A stretch of 35,295 nt of DNA from positions 1 to 35,295 of the forward strand of contig CAYXFZ010000010.1 in the NCBI GenBank assembly GCA_964464385.1. Reading direction: 5' to 3'. Positions 1 through 9,724 of this stretch are shown in pieces. The notes beneath the pieces are model-generated. The model was not told the origin of the DNA. It worked only from the letters and a program-made list of their open reading frames with translations, and searched no databases. The first letter of the stretch is position 1. Every line of letters begins with the position of its first letter. The position numbers were made by a program, and so were the translations under genes. This DNA is from CAYXFZ01 sp964464385 (GTDB taxonomy: Bacteria > Planctomycetota > UBA1135).

Positions 1-1674
1 AAGTCCGCCATCATTGAAAAGATCGCGGATTCAGTGAAGGATGGTCGCATCGAGGGCATTCACGATATTAGGGACGAGTCGGACCGTGACGGCATGCGCG
101 TTGTCATTGAGTTGAAGAAGGATGGCGACTCTGCCATCGTGGAAAACCTTCTTTACAAGCACAGCCCACTACAAACCACCTACTCCATTCGCAACACCGT
201 GTTGCAAGAGGGCCAACCTCGAACCCTGGGTCTGAAGCCTCTCCTTGAGGCATACCGAGATCACCGGTTCGAGGTGATTCGTCGCAGGACCGCGCATCTC
301 TTGGAGAAAGCCGAGTCTAGGTTGCACATTCTGGAAGGTATCATGGTCGCCATCCGTTCCATTGATGAGGTCATTGAGATCGTCAAGACTTCTCCGGACA
401 CGGAAAAGGCCCGCCGCCGGTTGGAGACCGCCTTCGAGTTAACCGAGCGTCAGTCCCAGGCCATCGTGGATATGCGCTTGGGTCGATTGACGGGTCTTGA
501 GGTGGACAAGTTGCAGGCCGAGATCGACCAGTTGCAGAAGGATATTGCCTGGTACAAGCGCCTGCTTGCCGAGGACAACTTGGTCATTGACATCATTCGT
601 CAGGACATCGCCGAAATGGCCGAGCAATATGGTTCTCCGAGGGTCACCGAAATTGGAGGAACCGTACATCAATTCCTTACCGAGGATTTGATCAACGAGG
701 AAAATGTGGTGGTCACTATTACCCGGACCGGTCGTGCCAAGCGCACGTCGGCCTCGACCTACCGGGCCCAAAGTCGTGGTGGCCGGGGAATCACGGGTGG
801 CAAGGCCAAGGACGGCGACATCGTGTCGCAGCTTTTTGTGTGCAGCACGCACGATTTCCTCCTCATCCTGACTGACCGCGGGAAAATCCATTGGCTGAAG
901 GTCTTCCGTCTGCCTGATTTGGATCGCACCGCCCAGGGGCGCTCCATCCGCAATCTGATCGAGGGCATTCAGCCGGACGAAGAGATCCGCAGCATCCGGG
1001 CCACAAGAGATTTCACCGAGGGCGACTTTTTGCTGTTCGTCACTGCCAAGGGAAAGGTCAAAAAGACCCCCCTCCTGGAATACTCGCGTCCGCGCCGCGC
1101 CGGCATCATTGCCACCAAACTGGTCGAGGGGGATTCCCTCGTTGGCACACGCTTGGTCAGCGAAGGGGACGAGGTCCTGCTCTGTACTGCTCACGGACAG
1201 GTGGTTCGTTTCCGCGAGAGCGATGTGCGCTCCATGGGCAGGAATGCCGCTGGAGTTCGAGGCGCTGCCCTCCGCGAGGGCGATGCCGTGGTGGCCCTCG
1301 TTGCTGGTGCCGCCGAAGACCATCTTCTTCTGGCCACCGAATGCGGCTACGGCAAGCGCACGCTGATCGGAGAATTCCGACTCACCAAGCGCGGTTCCCA
1401 GGGTGTTGTTGGCATCCGCACCAACGAGCGCAATGGCAAGGTCGTGAATGCTTTGAATGCTTCCCGTTGCGATGACGTCCTCTTCATGACGGCTTCCGGC
1501 ATGATGGTGCGCACTGCGGTGGATGAAATTTCCACTCAGGGCCGCGCTACCCAAGGTGTGCGCTTGGTCAATCTGAAGGGCGACGATCTGCTGATCCGCA
1601 TGGCTCCGGTCGCACGAGAAGACGAGGCCGAGGCCGATTCCGGCGGGAACACCGAGGACAAAACCGATGAGTGA
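1..1674 (+). CDS. gyrA: DNA gyrase subunit A, 3' part (5' end outside window)
   Basis: Subunit A of DNA gyrase, the type II topoisomerase that introduces negative supercoils. The frame is open from base 1, so the GTG at 34 is internal. About 557 C-terminal residues are visible. The N-terminal winged-helix region with the catalytic tyrosine is missing. Seen here are the end of the tower domain, the long coiled coil (about residues 90-190 from base 1) and the C-terminal beta-pinwheel with its repeated blades. A GyrA box is recognisable near bases 769-790 (Q-S-R-G-G-R-G-I, against canonical QRRGGKG), which favours gyrase over topoisomerase IV. The protein ends in an acidic tail rich in D and E. 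Its stop overlaps the next start by 8 bases, so yqeY is probably co-transcribed. Identification is secure. The remaining ambiguity is GyrA versus ParC, and the GyrA box argues for GyrA. Confidence 0.95.
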   Translation, partial: KSAIIEKIADSVKDGRIEGIHDIRDESDRDGMRVVIELKKDGDSAIVENLLYKHSPLQTTYSIRNTVLQEGQPRTLGLKPLLEAYRDHRFEVIRRRTAHLLEKAESRLHILEGIMVAIRSIDEVIEIVKTSPDTEKARRRLETAFELTERQSQAIVDMRLGRLTGLEVDKLQAEIDQLQKDIAWYKRLLAEDNLVIDIIRQDIAEMAEQYGSPRVTEIGGTVHQFLTEDLINEENVVVTITRTGRAKRTSASTYRAQSRGGRGITGGKAKDGDIVSQLFVCSTHDFLLILTDRGKIHWLKVFRLPDLDRTAQGRSIRNLIEGIQPDEEIRSIRATRDFTEGDFLLFVTAKGKVKKTPLLEYSRPRRAGIIATKLVEGDSLVGTRLVSEGDEVLLCTAHGQVVRFRESDVRSMGRNAAGVRGAALREGDAVVALVAGAAEDHLLLATECGYGKRTLIGEFRLTKRGSQGVVGIRTNERNGKVVNALNASRCDDVLFMTASGMMVRTAVDEISTQGRATQGVRLVNLKGDDLLIRMAPVAREDEAEADSGGNTEDKTDE

Positions 1675-2146
1675 AATCTCAGACGCCCTGGGTGCTTCTC
1701 TCAAGGATGCCATGCGGGCCCGCGACAAGCCCCGATTGGCGGCCCTGCGCGGTATTTTGACCGAATTCAAGAATGCGGGCATCGAAGCACGCACCGGCGA
1801 GGATGACGCAAACACCAACCCACTGGATTTGTTGGACGATGCTGGCTGCTTGCGCATTCTGCAAAAACTCGCCAAGCGCCGGCGCGATGCGGCGGACACC
1901 TTCGCCAAGGCTGGCCGCCAAGATTTGGCCGACGCCGACCTGGCTGAAATTGAAGTCATTCAAGAATTCCTGCCTGCGGGCCTGTCCGAGGCCGAGGTGG
2001 AAGCCCTCGTGCAAGAGGCCATGGCCGAGGTGGGGGCGGATTCTGCCGCCGCCATGGGCGCAGTCATGAAGGCTGTGCAGCCAAAGATCGCTGGCCGCGC
2101 CGATGGCCGCATGATTGCTGACACCGTTAAACGCCTCTTGAGTTGA
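1667..2146 (+). CDS. yqeY: YqeY/GatB-tail domain protein
   Basis: A 159-residue protein of the YqeY family, which resembles the C-terminal tail domain of GatB, the tRNA-dependent amidotransferase subunit. Its free-standing role is not firmly established, although a tRNA-linked function is often proposed. The family pattern is seen throughout: an N-terminal helix with L-K-D-A-M-R-A-R-D and R-L-A-A-L-R, a central segment with L-Q-K-L-A-K-R-R-R-D-A, an E-I-E-V-I-Q-E-F-L-P block near residues 93-102, and a C-terminal G-A-V-M-K-A-V helix. Length matches the family (about 150). The ATG at 1667 lies inside the end of gyrA. The TGA stop shares its last base with the ATG of the next gene (TGATG), so the three genes look translationally coupled. 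Confidence 0.9.
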   Translation: MSEISDALGASLKDAMRARDKPRLAALRGILTEFKNAGIEARTGEDDANTNPLDLLDDAGCLRILQKLAKRRRDAADTFAKAGRQDLADADLAEIEVIQEFLPAGLSEAEVEALVQEAMAEVGADSAAAMGAVMKAVQPKIAGRADGRMIADTVKRLLS

Positions 2147-2766
2147 TGCCCCGGTCGTCTCTGATTGTTCTTTGGGCGGGATTGATCGCGGTCGGCGTTT
2201 GGTTCATGTTCCAATCCATGGGCGTACGAGCCGAGTTCGCCCGCCTGGAATTCACGGCGCGCCAAGACGCCGTTGCTGCCACCCAAGACTTGAAATCCAC
2301 CTTGGAGGGGCGACTCACGGAGGCGATGTCCGAAGGCGGACCCTTGTCTTCCATGGAGGTGTGTGCTTCGGTGGCGCAAGAACTTACCCAGTCCTTAGCC
2401 GACGAGCATGGCATCCAACTGCGGCGCACCGCCCTGCGGGTGCGCAATCCGGCCAATGCCCCCGATCGCTTTGAGCGAGGCTGGATGGAAAAGGCCGCGC
2501 TGGGAAGCACATTCGACAACCCCATCCAGCCCCTCTCCGTGCGAGTCACGCGCGAGGATTATGTCAGCCAATTAGAGCACTTCGCTCCGATCTATCTGGC
2601 CGCAAACTGTTTGGTCTGTCACGGGAGTCCCGAGCAGATTCCCGCCGATGTGCAAGCCTTTCTTAACGAACGGTATCCGGCCGATCGAGCTCGCGGTTTC
2701 GCTGCCGGCGAATTCCGCGGCATCGTGTCCATCCGCATTCCCTTGATTCTCGACGAAATTCCTTAG
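2146..2766 (+). CDS. DUF3365 (Tll0287-like) haem-binding membrane-anchored protein
   Basis: A 206-residue protein with an N-terminal hydrophobic helix (about residues 6-24), then a soluble domain that should lie outside the cytoplasmic membrane. It carries one c-type haem motif, C-L-V-C-H, near residues 155-159, in the setting A-P-I-Y-L-A-x-x-C-L-V-C-H-G that is typical of the DUF3365/Tll0287 domain. Such domains occur alone or as sensor modules in signalling proteins; a redox or gas-sensing role is usual speculation. I chose the ATG at 2146, which overlaps the yqeY stop, over an in-frame TTG one codon earlier. The 3' end overlaps the convergent glycosyltransferase by 4 bases. What it senses or reduces cannot be read from the sequence. 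Confidence 0.75.
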   Translation: MPRSSLIVLWAGLIAVGVWFMFQSMGVRAEFARLEFTARQDAVAATQDLKSTLEGRLTEAMSEGGPLSSMEVCASVAQELTQSLADEHGIQLRRTALRVRNPANAPDRFERGWMEKAALGSTFDNPIQPLSVRVTREDYVSQLEHFAPIYLAANCLVCHGSPEQIPADVQAFLNERYPADRARGFAAGEFRGIVSIRIPLILDEIP

Positions 2767-3743
2767 GGTTTCAGTAGCTCCAACATGGCCATTCCGGTCC
2801 GCTCGGGTCCAAAGTTCGCGGCTTGTTGAAGTCCTTTTTGTTGGAGCCCTTCCGCAAGGCGGGAGTCCTCCAGAATGCGGGCCATGCCCTCGCTAAGGGA
2901 ATGCGTGGATTCTGGGTCGGCGAACAGGGCCGCCTCCCCCAAAACTTCACTCAAACCGCCGCGACTGCTAGCAAGCACCGGCGTGCCCGACGCCATGGCC
3001 TCTAATGGCGGCAAACCGAAGCCCTCGGTCAGAGACGGAAAAGCAAAGAGCCTCGCCCCGCGATACAAAGCTTGCACCTTGCCTTCTGCGACCTCTCCCA
3101 GAAAGACGGGACGAATCCCTTCTGCTGCCAACTTGGCCACGGTCTTTTTCGTCCGGCGATTGCGGCCGACCAAAACTAGCGGATGTTTGTCCTGCAACTC
3201 CTGGGGGAGTTGGGCCCAAGCACGCGCCAGCCTTTCCCAGTTCTTGTGTTTACGCAAGGCGCCAAGAAAGAGCACATAGCCCGGAGCGAGGCCGAGATCT
3301 TGAAGTTGAACTACATCGGTCGGGGCTGGCTCAGGAGAAAGCGAAGCGTCGGCATAGAGCGGGACGATGTGGGGACGGTTTTCGGCCTTTCCACTGGTTC
3401 CGGCAATGCGCCGGGCCGTGTGTTGGCTGCAGGTGCAAATGCGCCAAGCATCCCGCAAAATCCGAGTCACCCGGTTGCGCAGTCGTTGCCGGTGAAGGGC
3501 AGCGAGCAACCCGCGGCGGCCATCTTCTAGCGGGTTAAGGTCGTAGATCGTGGCGATCACGGGCAGAGGCCCGGCGGGGATCTCCAGAGCCCTCGTGCTC
3601 CAAAGAAAATCCCCTTGCGGAAACTCCTGGCCATCCCAACGGACCGTTTCTAGGCCGACGGCAGTGGCACCCGCTTCCAGCAGAGTGAGAACCCGCGCGA
3701 AGGAGGAATGCGGGCGGACCCGGCCGTCGAAGATCACGCGCAT
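2763..3743 (-). CDS. GT4-family glycosyltransferase
   Basis: A 326-residue glycosyltransferase with a GT-B fold, group 1 (GT4) type. The N-terminal half has the pattern M-R-V-I-F-D-G-R and a conserved A-T-I-Y-D-L-N-P segment. The C-terminal half has L-F-L-G-A-L-R-K-H-K-N-W, the usual start of the nucleotide-sugar domain, and the donor-binding E-x7-E block (T-E-G-F-G-L-P-P-L-E-A-M-A-S-G-T-P-V). I start at the ATG at 3743 because homology begins there and a TATCCT hexamer lies 7 bases upstream; an earlier in-frame codon at 3803 would run into the divergent murJ start. Substrate is unknown. Being next to murJ hints at envelope polysaccharide work, which is inference only. Confidence 0.85.
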   Translation of the reverse strand: MRVIFDGRVRPHSSFARVLTLLEAGATAVGLETVRWDGQEFPQGDFLWSTRALEIPAGPLPVIATIYDLNPLEDGRRGLLAALHRQRLRNRVTRILRDAWRICTCSQHTARRIAGTSGKAENRPHIVPLYADASLSPEPAPTDVVQLQDLGLAPGYVLFLGALRKHKNWERLARAWAQLPQELQDKHPLVLVGRNRRTKKTVAKLAAEGIRPVFLGEVAEGKVQALYRGARLFAFPSLTEGFGLPPLEAMASGTPVLASSRGGLSEVLGEAALFADPESTHSLSEGMARILEDSRLAEGLQQKGLQQAANFGPERTGMAMLELLKP

Positions 3744-3750
3744 TTTTTGG

Positions 3751-3756
3751 AGGATA
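3751..3756 (-). promoter_or_regulatory. Candidate -10 element of the glycosyltransferase gene
   Basis: TATCCT on the minus strand, with 7 bases (ccaaaaa) before the ATG at 3743. A start of transcription about 7 bases after the -10 would fall on the start codon, giving a leaderless mRNA. No Shine-Dalgarno sequence sits in the gap and no clear -35 is seen. Confidence 0.4.
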
Positions 3757-3770
3757 ACCTTGCCATTCCC

Positions 3771-3776
3771 TAGGAT
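3771..3776 (+). promoter_or_regulatory. Candidate -10 element of murJ
   Basis: TAGGAT followed by 6 bases (aaactc) and the ATG at 3783. A weak -35-like TTGGAG lies about 18 bases upstream. The short gap leaves no room for a ribosome-binding site, so a leaderless transcript is likely. It is divergent from the glycosyltransferase element at 3751-3756. Confidence 0.4.
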
Positions 3777-3782
3777 AAACTC

Positions 3783-5312
3783 ATGGTGGGCGGAACCGCG
3801 CATGCCGCGGCGCGCGGCTTCTTGACGACCTCGTCTTTGACGCTCGTCTCGCGCATTTTGGGATTCGTGCGCGACTTGGGCATGGCCTCGCTTTTTGGGG
3901 TTTCTCCCTTACTGGGCGCCTTTGCCATTGCTTGGGCTCTGCCCAATACCTTTCGCCGTCTTCTTGGTGAGGGTGTGGTGGGCTCTGCGGTCCTGCCTGC
4001 CTTGGATCGTGCCCACCAGGAGGGGGGTGAAGATGCCGCCCGTGACCTGTACTCGCGCTTCCATGGCTGGATTCTCCTGCTCTTGGTGAGTTTCTGCGCT
4101 TTCGGACTTTGGGTTTTGCATTCTTTTTTGCAGAGCGCCGAGGGCTCGGAAAACCAGGCTTTGGCTATGGCGAGCTCGCTCTTCCCCTATGTCGTTCCAG
4201 TTTGTTTGGCTGCCATCGCCACGGCGCCGCAACATCGCGCCGGTCGTTTTCTGGGCCCGGCCTTGGCCCCGGTGTTGTTGAACTTGGTTTGGATTGTCTG
4301 GATCTTTGCCGCCTTCGATAGAACTCCCCAGGAGGCGGCTCGTGGTCTTTGTTTCGTCCTGATCCTCGGCGGGGTCTTGCAATGGGCTGTGCAACAGCCG
4401 GGTCTGAAGCGGGCAGGTTTTCCCCTCATACCGCGGTTTGGCGATCCTTCCGGCCGAGTTCGCGCCACCCTCAAACAGTTTGCTCCCGCGCTCCTCGGTT
4501 TAGCGGCCCTGCAAATCAACACATTGGTGGATCAAGTGTTGGTTTATCGCTTGGTGGACGCGTCGGCCAACTCTTACATCTATCTTTCCGAGCGTCTCCT
4601 GCAGTTGCCCTATGCCTTGCTCGTGATTGCGGGCTTGGTGGGTACCACCCCCTGGTTCACGCGTCTCGGCGCCGGACGCCAACTCCCAGAACTGAATCGC
4701 GCCCTGCGCATTGCCTGCGAACCCACTTTGGCGGTCACCCTTTGTGCCGCCGTTGGCCTTGCTGTGTTGGCCTTACCCATCGTGCACCTGCTGTTTGTAC
4801 GCGGCGAGTTTGCGCCCGAGGATGCCACCGTTTTGGCAGCCGTGGTCCTGGCCTACATTCCGTCCCTTCCATTTGCGGCATTGGCCGCCCAAATGGTGCG
4901 AGCCCGTCAGGCCCTGGGGGATTATCGCGGCCCTTCGATTGCCGCCGCCATTTGTGTTCCCCTCAACCTCCTCTTGGATTTTTTCCTTTTGCCAAAATAT
5001 GGCGTGGTTGCTGCAGGTTGGGCAACCTCCTGTGCCATGGCGGCGCAATTTTTTGTCCTGGCGGCCGGTCAGTCCCGCCATGGGCTGGCATTTCCTTTGG
5101 CATTGCGGCGATTGCCGCATTTGCTGTTGCCGGCACTTGGCGCCGGTTTCGCTCCTTTCTTGGTTTTCCGCTTACCAATTCTGGAAAATTCGCCCTGGTT
5201 GCTTTTGACCCTGGCATTGCTCAGTGGAATGGTGGCAGCATGTGTCGTTGCGGCCGTGGTTCTTCCGGGAGAATGGCGCGCCATGCTAAGCGCCTTGCGC
5301 AAGTCGCGTTAG
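3783..5312 (+). CDS. murJ: Lipid II flippase MurJ (MviN family)
   Basis: A 509-residue polytopic membrane protein of the MVF/MOP superfamily, which moves lipid II across the inner membrane for peptidoglycan synthesis. The N-terminus carries the family signature S-S-L-T-L-V-S-R-I-L-G-F-V-R-D near residues 17-31, then A-F-A-I-A-W-A-L-P-N-T-F-R-R-L-L-G-E-G, which is diagnostic of MurJ. About fourteen hydrophobic helices can be drawn and the length fits the family. A later block, L-Y-R-L (read as V-Y-R-L-V-D) with S-E-R-L-L-Q-L-P, matches the conserved transport core. The start is set by the ATG next to a TAGGAT element. The stop is 34 bases from the convergent carB stop, with no strong terminator between them. 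Confidence 0.95.
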   Translation: MVGGTAHAAARGFLTTSSLTLVSRILGFVRDLGMASLFGVSPLLGAFAIAWALPNTFRRLLGEGVVGSAVLPALDRAHQEGGEDAARDLYSRFHGWILLLLVSFCAFGLWVLHSFLQSAEGSENQALAMASSLFPYVVPVCLAAIATAPQHRAGRFLGPALAPVLLNLVWIVWIFAAFDRTPQEAARGLCFVLILGGVLQWAVQQPGLKRAGFPLIPRFGDPSGRVRATLKQFAPALLGLAALQINTLVDQVLVYRLVDASANSYIYLSERLLQLPYALLVIAGLVGTTPWFTRLGAGRQLPELNRALRIACEPTLAVTLCAAVGLAVLALPIVHLLFVRGEFAPEDATVLAAVVLAYIPSLPFAALAAQMVRARQALGDYRGPSIAAAICVPLNLLLDFFLLPKYGVVAAGWATSCAMAAQFFVLAAGQSRHGLAFPLALRRLPHLLLPALGAGFAPFLVFRLPILENSPWLLLTLALLSGMVAACVVAAVVLPGEWRAMLSALRKSR

Positions 5313-5346
5313 CCTGGCCAGAAAAGAAGCTCCTGCGGAATCCGTT

Positions 5347-8300
5347 TTAGGAAACGGTGGCGGCAGTCTTGGCGGGGAATCGCTCTTGCAGGGATTCCAC
5401 TTCCATGACACCAGCGGTAAGCGCCTGGATGCCCTCGAGTGCGGCCATGGCCGCACTCATTGTCGTCAGACAAGGAATGTCAGCCTGATAAGACTCACTT
5501 CGGATCATGCCGTCGTCCCAGCGCGTCATTTTCCCCAAAGGGGTGTTGATGATGAGGTTGATGTCGCCAGATTTGATGAGGTCCACCACGTGTGGCCGAC
5601 CCTCATGGACCTTGTTGATGCGTTCGCAAGAGATTCCGTGTTGCGTCAACGAGCGCCAAGTGCCTTCGGTCGCGACCAATTCAAAACCGAGGTCGGCTAG
5701 GGAACGAGCGACCATGATGGCCTGCCTTTTGTCTTCGTCCTTGACAGTCAAAAACACCCGTCCGGAAGTGGGCAGTTCTCGGCCGGCGGCGGCCGAAGCC
5801 TTGGCGAAGGCCATGCCGAAAGAAGCATCCATGCCCATGACTTCACCGGTGGAGCGCATTTCAGGGCCAAGATCGGCACGGGCCCCGGGGAATTTGGCGA
5901 ATGGAAAGGCGGGAGCCTTGACCGAAAGAGTGCCCTCTGGCTGCGGTTCCTCCAGGTCCAGGTCAGCAAGTTTGATGCCGGTCATGACCTGAGTCGCTAA
6001 GGCTGCCAAGGGCAGGCTGACCGCTTTTGAAACATAGGGCACAGTACGCGAAGCCCGGGGGTTCACTTCCAAGACGTAGATCGTGCTGCCGCGCACTGCA
6101 AATTGAACGTTCATCAGGCCGATGACCCCCAATTCCAGTGCTAGCGCGCGCGTCGCTTCCCGAATTTCTCGTTCCACTTCTTCACCCAAGGTTGTGGGGG
6201 GGATGACACAAGTGGAATCGCCGGAATGTATGCCTGCCTCTTCGATGTGTTCCATGACGGCACCGATCAGCACGGACACACCATCGGAGAGGCAGTCCAC
6301 ATCCACCTCGATGGCATCTTCGAGGAACCGGTCTACCAGGACGGGATGCTCCGGTGAAGCTTGCACGGCCTCGTTCATGTAACGGCGGAGGTCTGGTTCG
6401 TCATACACAATTTCCATGGCCCGTCCGCCCAGGACGTAGGAGGGTCGCACCAGCACGGGGTAGCCGATCCGGCTCGCGGCACCCACCGCGCCATCTTCGT
6501 CAAAAGCAATCTCGTTCTCTGGCGCACGAAGGCCCAAGTCGTCGAGTAATTTGGAGAAGCGCCCGCGATCTTCGGCGCGATCGATGGCGTCGTAGGGCGT
6601 GCCAAGGATGGGAATTCCGGCGCGGATTAAATCTTTGGCCAAGTTGAGCGGGGTTTGTCCGCCAAATTGCACGATGACGCCCTCTGGTTTCTCCCGATCG
6701 CAAATTTCGATGACATCTTCGGCCGTCAGCGGTTCAAAGTAAAGTCGATCCGAGATGTCAAAATCCGTCGAGACTGTTTCCGGATTGGAGTTGATCATGA
6801 TGGACTCGATGCCCAACTCACGCAGTGCAAAGGAAGCATGCACACAGCAGTAGTCGAATTCAATGCCTTGGCCAATGCGGTTTGGACCGCCGCCCAAGAT
6901 GACGACCTTGCGCTTGGAGGTGGGGGGTGCCTCTTCCGAAGAACAATCCCAAGTGGAATAAAGGTACGGTGTTTTGGCTTCAAATTCTGCCGCGCAGGTA
7001 TCCACCAAGCGGTAGCCAGGCTTGAGCCCGAGGTCGAGGCGATAGGCTCGCACCGCTTCGGCCGGGACTCCAGTGGCCTCGCCGATGCGGGCATCCGAAA
7101 ACCCACCTTTTTTGAGTGCCAAAAGTTCGCAGGCGTCGAATGAGGCAAGATCTCTGCCCTCCAAAGCGTGATCATCCTTGGCCAAGCGTTCTAGGTAGGC
7201 CAAAAACCAAGGGTCAATGCCCGAAAGGCGCGCGACTTCCTCGATGCTGAAGTCGGAAAGGAAAGCATCGTAAACCGCAAAGATTCGGCCCGGCGCCGGC
7301 CGTGCAACTTTTTGGCGCAGTTCGTCCGCGGCCACGTCGCGTTTTTTGCCGGAGAAGCCAACCCGTCCGACTTCCAGTCCGCGTATGGCCTTTTGGAAGG
7401 CCTCCTTGAAAGTGCGTCCGACGGCCATCGTTTCGCCGACCGATTTCATTTGCGTTCCCAAAGTGGAATCCGCCAGCGGAAATTTCTCGAAGGCAAAGCG
7501 TGGCATCTTGACCACAACATAGTCAATGGACGGTTCAAAACAGGCCGGCGTCACCTTGGTGATGTCGTTTTGAATTTCGTCCAGGGTGTAGCCCACCGCA
7601 AGTTTGGCCGCAAACTTGGCAATCGGGAAACCCGTGGCCTTGGAGGCCAAGGCAGACGAGCGCGACACCCGTGGATTCATTTCAATGACCACCATTTCGC
7701 CGTTTTCTGGATTGATGGCAAACTGAACATTGGACCCGCCGCATTCAACCCCAATTTCGCGCATGATGGCGAAGGCTGCGTCGCGCAAATCTTGGTATTC
7801 CCGGTCGGTTAAAGTTTGCACAGGCGCGACTGTGATCGAGTCGCCGGTGTGGACGCCCATGGGATCCAAGTTCTCAATGGAACAAACCACAACGCAGTTG
7901 TCCTTGGCGTCGCGCATGACCTCAAGCTCAAACTCCTTCCAGCCCAGCAAGCTTGTTTCCACCAAGACTTCGTCCACCGGCGACAACCGCAGGCCGCGAG
8001 CGACAATCTCGTCGTACTCTTCGCGGTTGTAGGCAATCCCACCTCCGGAGCCACCCATGGTAAATGCCGGACGAACTACACAAGGAAGGCCAATGACTTC
8101 GACGGCGGCGTTGGCCTCTTTGATGTTGCGAACCACTTCCGAGGGCGCATTGTTGAGCCCAATGTGTTGCATGGCTTGGCGGAAGGCGTCGCGATCCTCG
8201 GCCTTATGAATGACATCCGCTTGCGCACCCAACATTTCGACCCCAAATTCCTGGAGGGTGCCATCCTTGTGCAGAGCCATAGCGGTATTCAGCGCGGTCT

Positions 8301-8578
8301 GACCTCCGAGCGTCGGCAACAGGGCGTCCGGCCTCTCGCGTTCAAAAATGCGTCGAACCACCTCGGGCGTGATCGGTTCAATGTAAGTGCGATCGGCCAA
8401 CTCGGGGTCGGTCATGATCGAAGCCGGGTTGGAATTCACCAACAAGACTCGGTATCCCTCTTCCTTGAGCGCCTTGATCGCCTGCGTTCCGGAATAGTCG
8501 AACTCGCAGGCCTGGCCGATGATANNNNNNNNNNGAACCAATCAGGAGAATGCTTTTAAGGTCTTTCCGGCGAGGCAT
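5347..8578 (-). CDS. carB: Carbamoyl-phosphate synthase large subunit (with 10-N assembly gap near the start)
   Basis: Makes carbamoyl phosphate from bicarbonate, ATP and ammonia supplied by the small subunit CarA; it feeds pyrimidine and arginine synthesis. About 1076 residues, as in E. coli. The two homologous halves are plain: I-G-Q-A-C-E-F-D-Y-S-G-T-Q-A at the start and I-G-Q-G-I-E-F-D-Y-C-C-V-H-A in the middle. Each carries an ATP-grasp domain (G-V-H-T-G-D-S-I-T-V in the first, G-I-H-S-G-D-S-T-C-V-I in the second), with an oligomerisation region between and an MGS-like allosteric domain at the C-terminus. The true start is the ATG at 8578 (M-P-R-R-K-D-L-K-S-I-L-L-I-G). The N run breaks the frame: 12 bases are expected between that G and I-I-G-Q, but the record has 13, so one N too many. 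carA is not in the window. It is last in the minus-strand cluster, 62 bases after aroB. Confidence 0.95.
8525..8534. other. Assembly gap (10 N) inside carB
   Basis: Ten undetermined bases within the CarB N-terminal glycine motif. Family alignment predicts 9 real bases here, so the run is probably a fixed-size placeholder and not a measured gap. Confidence 0.95.
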
Positions 8579-8640
8579 GCGCGGAGGGGATTTGGACCAT
8601 CATGACGTGGCGCACAAGATCCGTCCAGAGTTTGGGGGAG

Positions 8641-9705
8641 TTAACCCAACTCGCGGATCGTGGCCTGAATCGCGATTTTTGGATCCACCCCTCGGACCAG
8701 AATGCAACTCCCGGGTTCCACGGGCAGGACCAGATCCAATTTTCCACCGACCGCCTTTTTATCCCGCGTGATGAGCTCTTCTAGGCGCAGATCGGAGGGC
8801 AATGGCCCCGGGAAGGCCTCAGGGAGTTTCAGTTGCCGCACTAAGTTGCGGATGCGGTCTGCCACGGCCTTTTCGGCGACCTCCATTTCCACCGACATGC
8901 GTGCTGCGCAGAGGAAGCCAAGGGTGATGGCCTCACCATGGGTCAGGGCATCCGGGCCAGCCGCCGTTTCCAGGGCATGGCCAAAAGTGTGTCCCAAGTT
9001 CAGTAATTTTCGGGTCCCTTGCTCCTCGGGATCCTCGCGGACAATGCGCATTTTGGTTTCGCCGGCACGGGCCAGGAGGTTCAGCAAGGAGTCGCTCGGG
9101 CGGCGCAAATCAGCGGCTGCGGCTTCTTCCATGAGAGCGAGGGCGTCCTCCCCAGCGAGAAACGCTGTTTTTAAGATTTCACCAAGACCGCTATTCCAGT
9201 GGCGCTCGGGAAGGGTGGCCAAAACTTCGGCATCGCAAATCACAAACTCGGGATGGTGGAAAGCACCGATGAGGTTTTTTCCTTCGGGAAGATTCAACGC
9301 CGTCTTGCCGCCTAAGGCGGCATCTGCCATTCCCAATAAAGTCGTGGGTATGGCGCCCCAACGAATGCCACGCAGCAAAGTGGCGGCTAGGAATCCACCC
9401 ATGTCCGTAGTCACTCCACCACCGGCCGCAATGAGGAGGGACTGTCGATCCACGCCACCGGAAACGATTTGTCGAGCGAGAATCTCAGCCTGGATAAAAG
9501 TTTTCTTCTCCTCCGCGGCGTCCCAAAGAATTGCCCGCACCGAACAACCGGCATCCTTCAAGGCGGCGGCCAGCGTGGCGCCGCAGGCCGACTCGGCGGC
9601 CGTGTCCATCATCACCGTGACCGAACTGGGGGCCGGATCCAGATCAGCAATCGCCCCGCGCACTAAAGCGCGAAGAATGCCACTGCCGTAGCTGGGTTGG
9701 TTCAT
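8641..9705 (-). CDS. aroB: 3-dehydroquinate synthase
   Basis: Converts DAHP to 3-dehydroquinate, the second step of the shikimate pathway, using NAD+ and a divalent metal. The 354 residues match the family length. Seen: the NAD-binding G-G-G-V-T-T-D-M-G-G-F, then P-T-T-L-L-G-M-A-D-A-A-L-G-G-K-T, the metal ligands in G-L-G-E-I-L-K and L-G-H-T-F-G-H-A-L-E, and a later H-G-E-A-I. I placed the start at the ATG at 9705 (M-N-Q-P-S-Y-G); the open frame runs further upstream but that part overlaps the preceding gene and has no family similarity. It lies 19 bases after the membrane protein gene and 62 bases before carB on the same strand, suggesting one transcript. Confidence 0.95.
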   Translation of the reverse strand: MNQPSYGSGILRALVRGAIADLDPAPSSVTVMMDTAAESACGATLAAALKDAGCSVRAILWDAAEEKKTFIQAEILARQIVSGGVDRQSLLIAAGGGVTTDMGGFLAATLLRGIRWGAIPTTLLGMADAALGGKTALNLPEGKNLIGAFHHPEFVICDAEVLATLPERHWNSGLGEILKTAFLAGEDALALMEEAAAADLRRPSDSLLNLLARAGETKMRIVREDPEEQGTRKLLNLGHTFGHALETAAGPDALTHGEAITLGFLCAARMSVEMEVAEKAVADRIRNLVRQLKLPEAFPGPLPSDLRLEELITRDKKAVGGKLDLVLPVEPGSCILVRGVDPKIAIQATIRELG

Positions 9706-9724
9706 GAATTTTTTGGAGTGGGAT

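Noticed and set aside
439..1959. 506-codon minus-strand open frame opposite gyrA and yqeY
   Set aside because: It is the antisense shadow of two clear genes, crosses their boundary and shows no family pattern.
5342..5357. CCGTTT-4-AAACGG hairpin between murJ and carB as a bidirectional terminator
   Set aside because: The stem is perfect but only 6 bp, overlaps the carB stop codon, and neither strand has a following T run.
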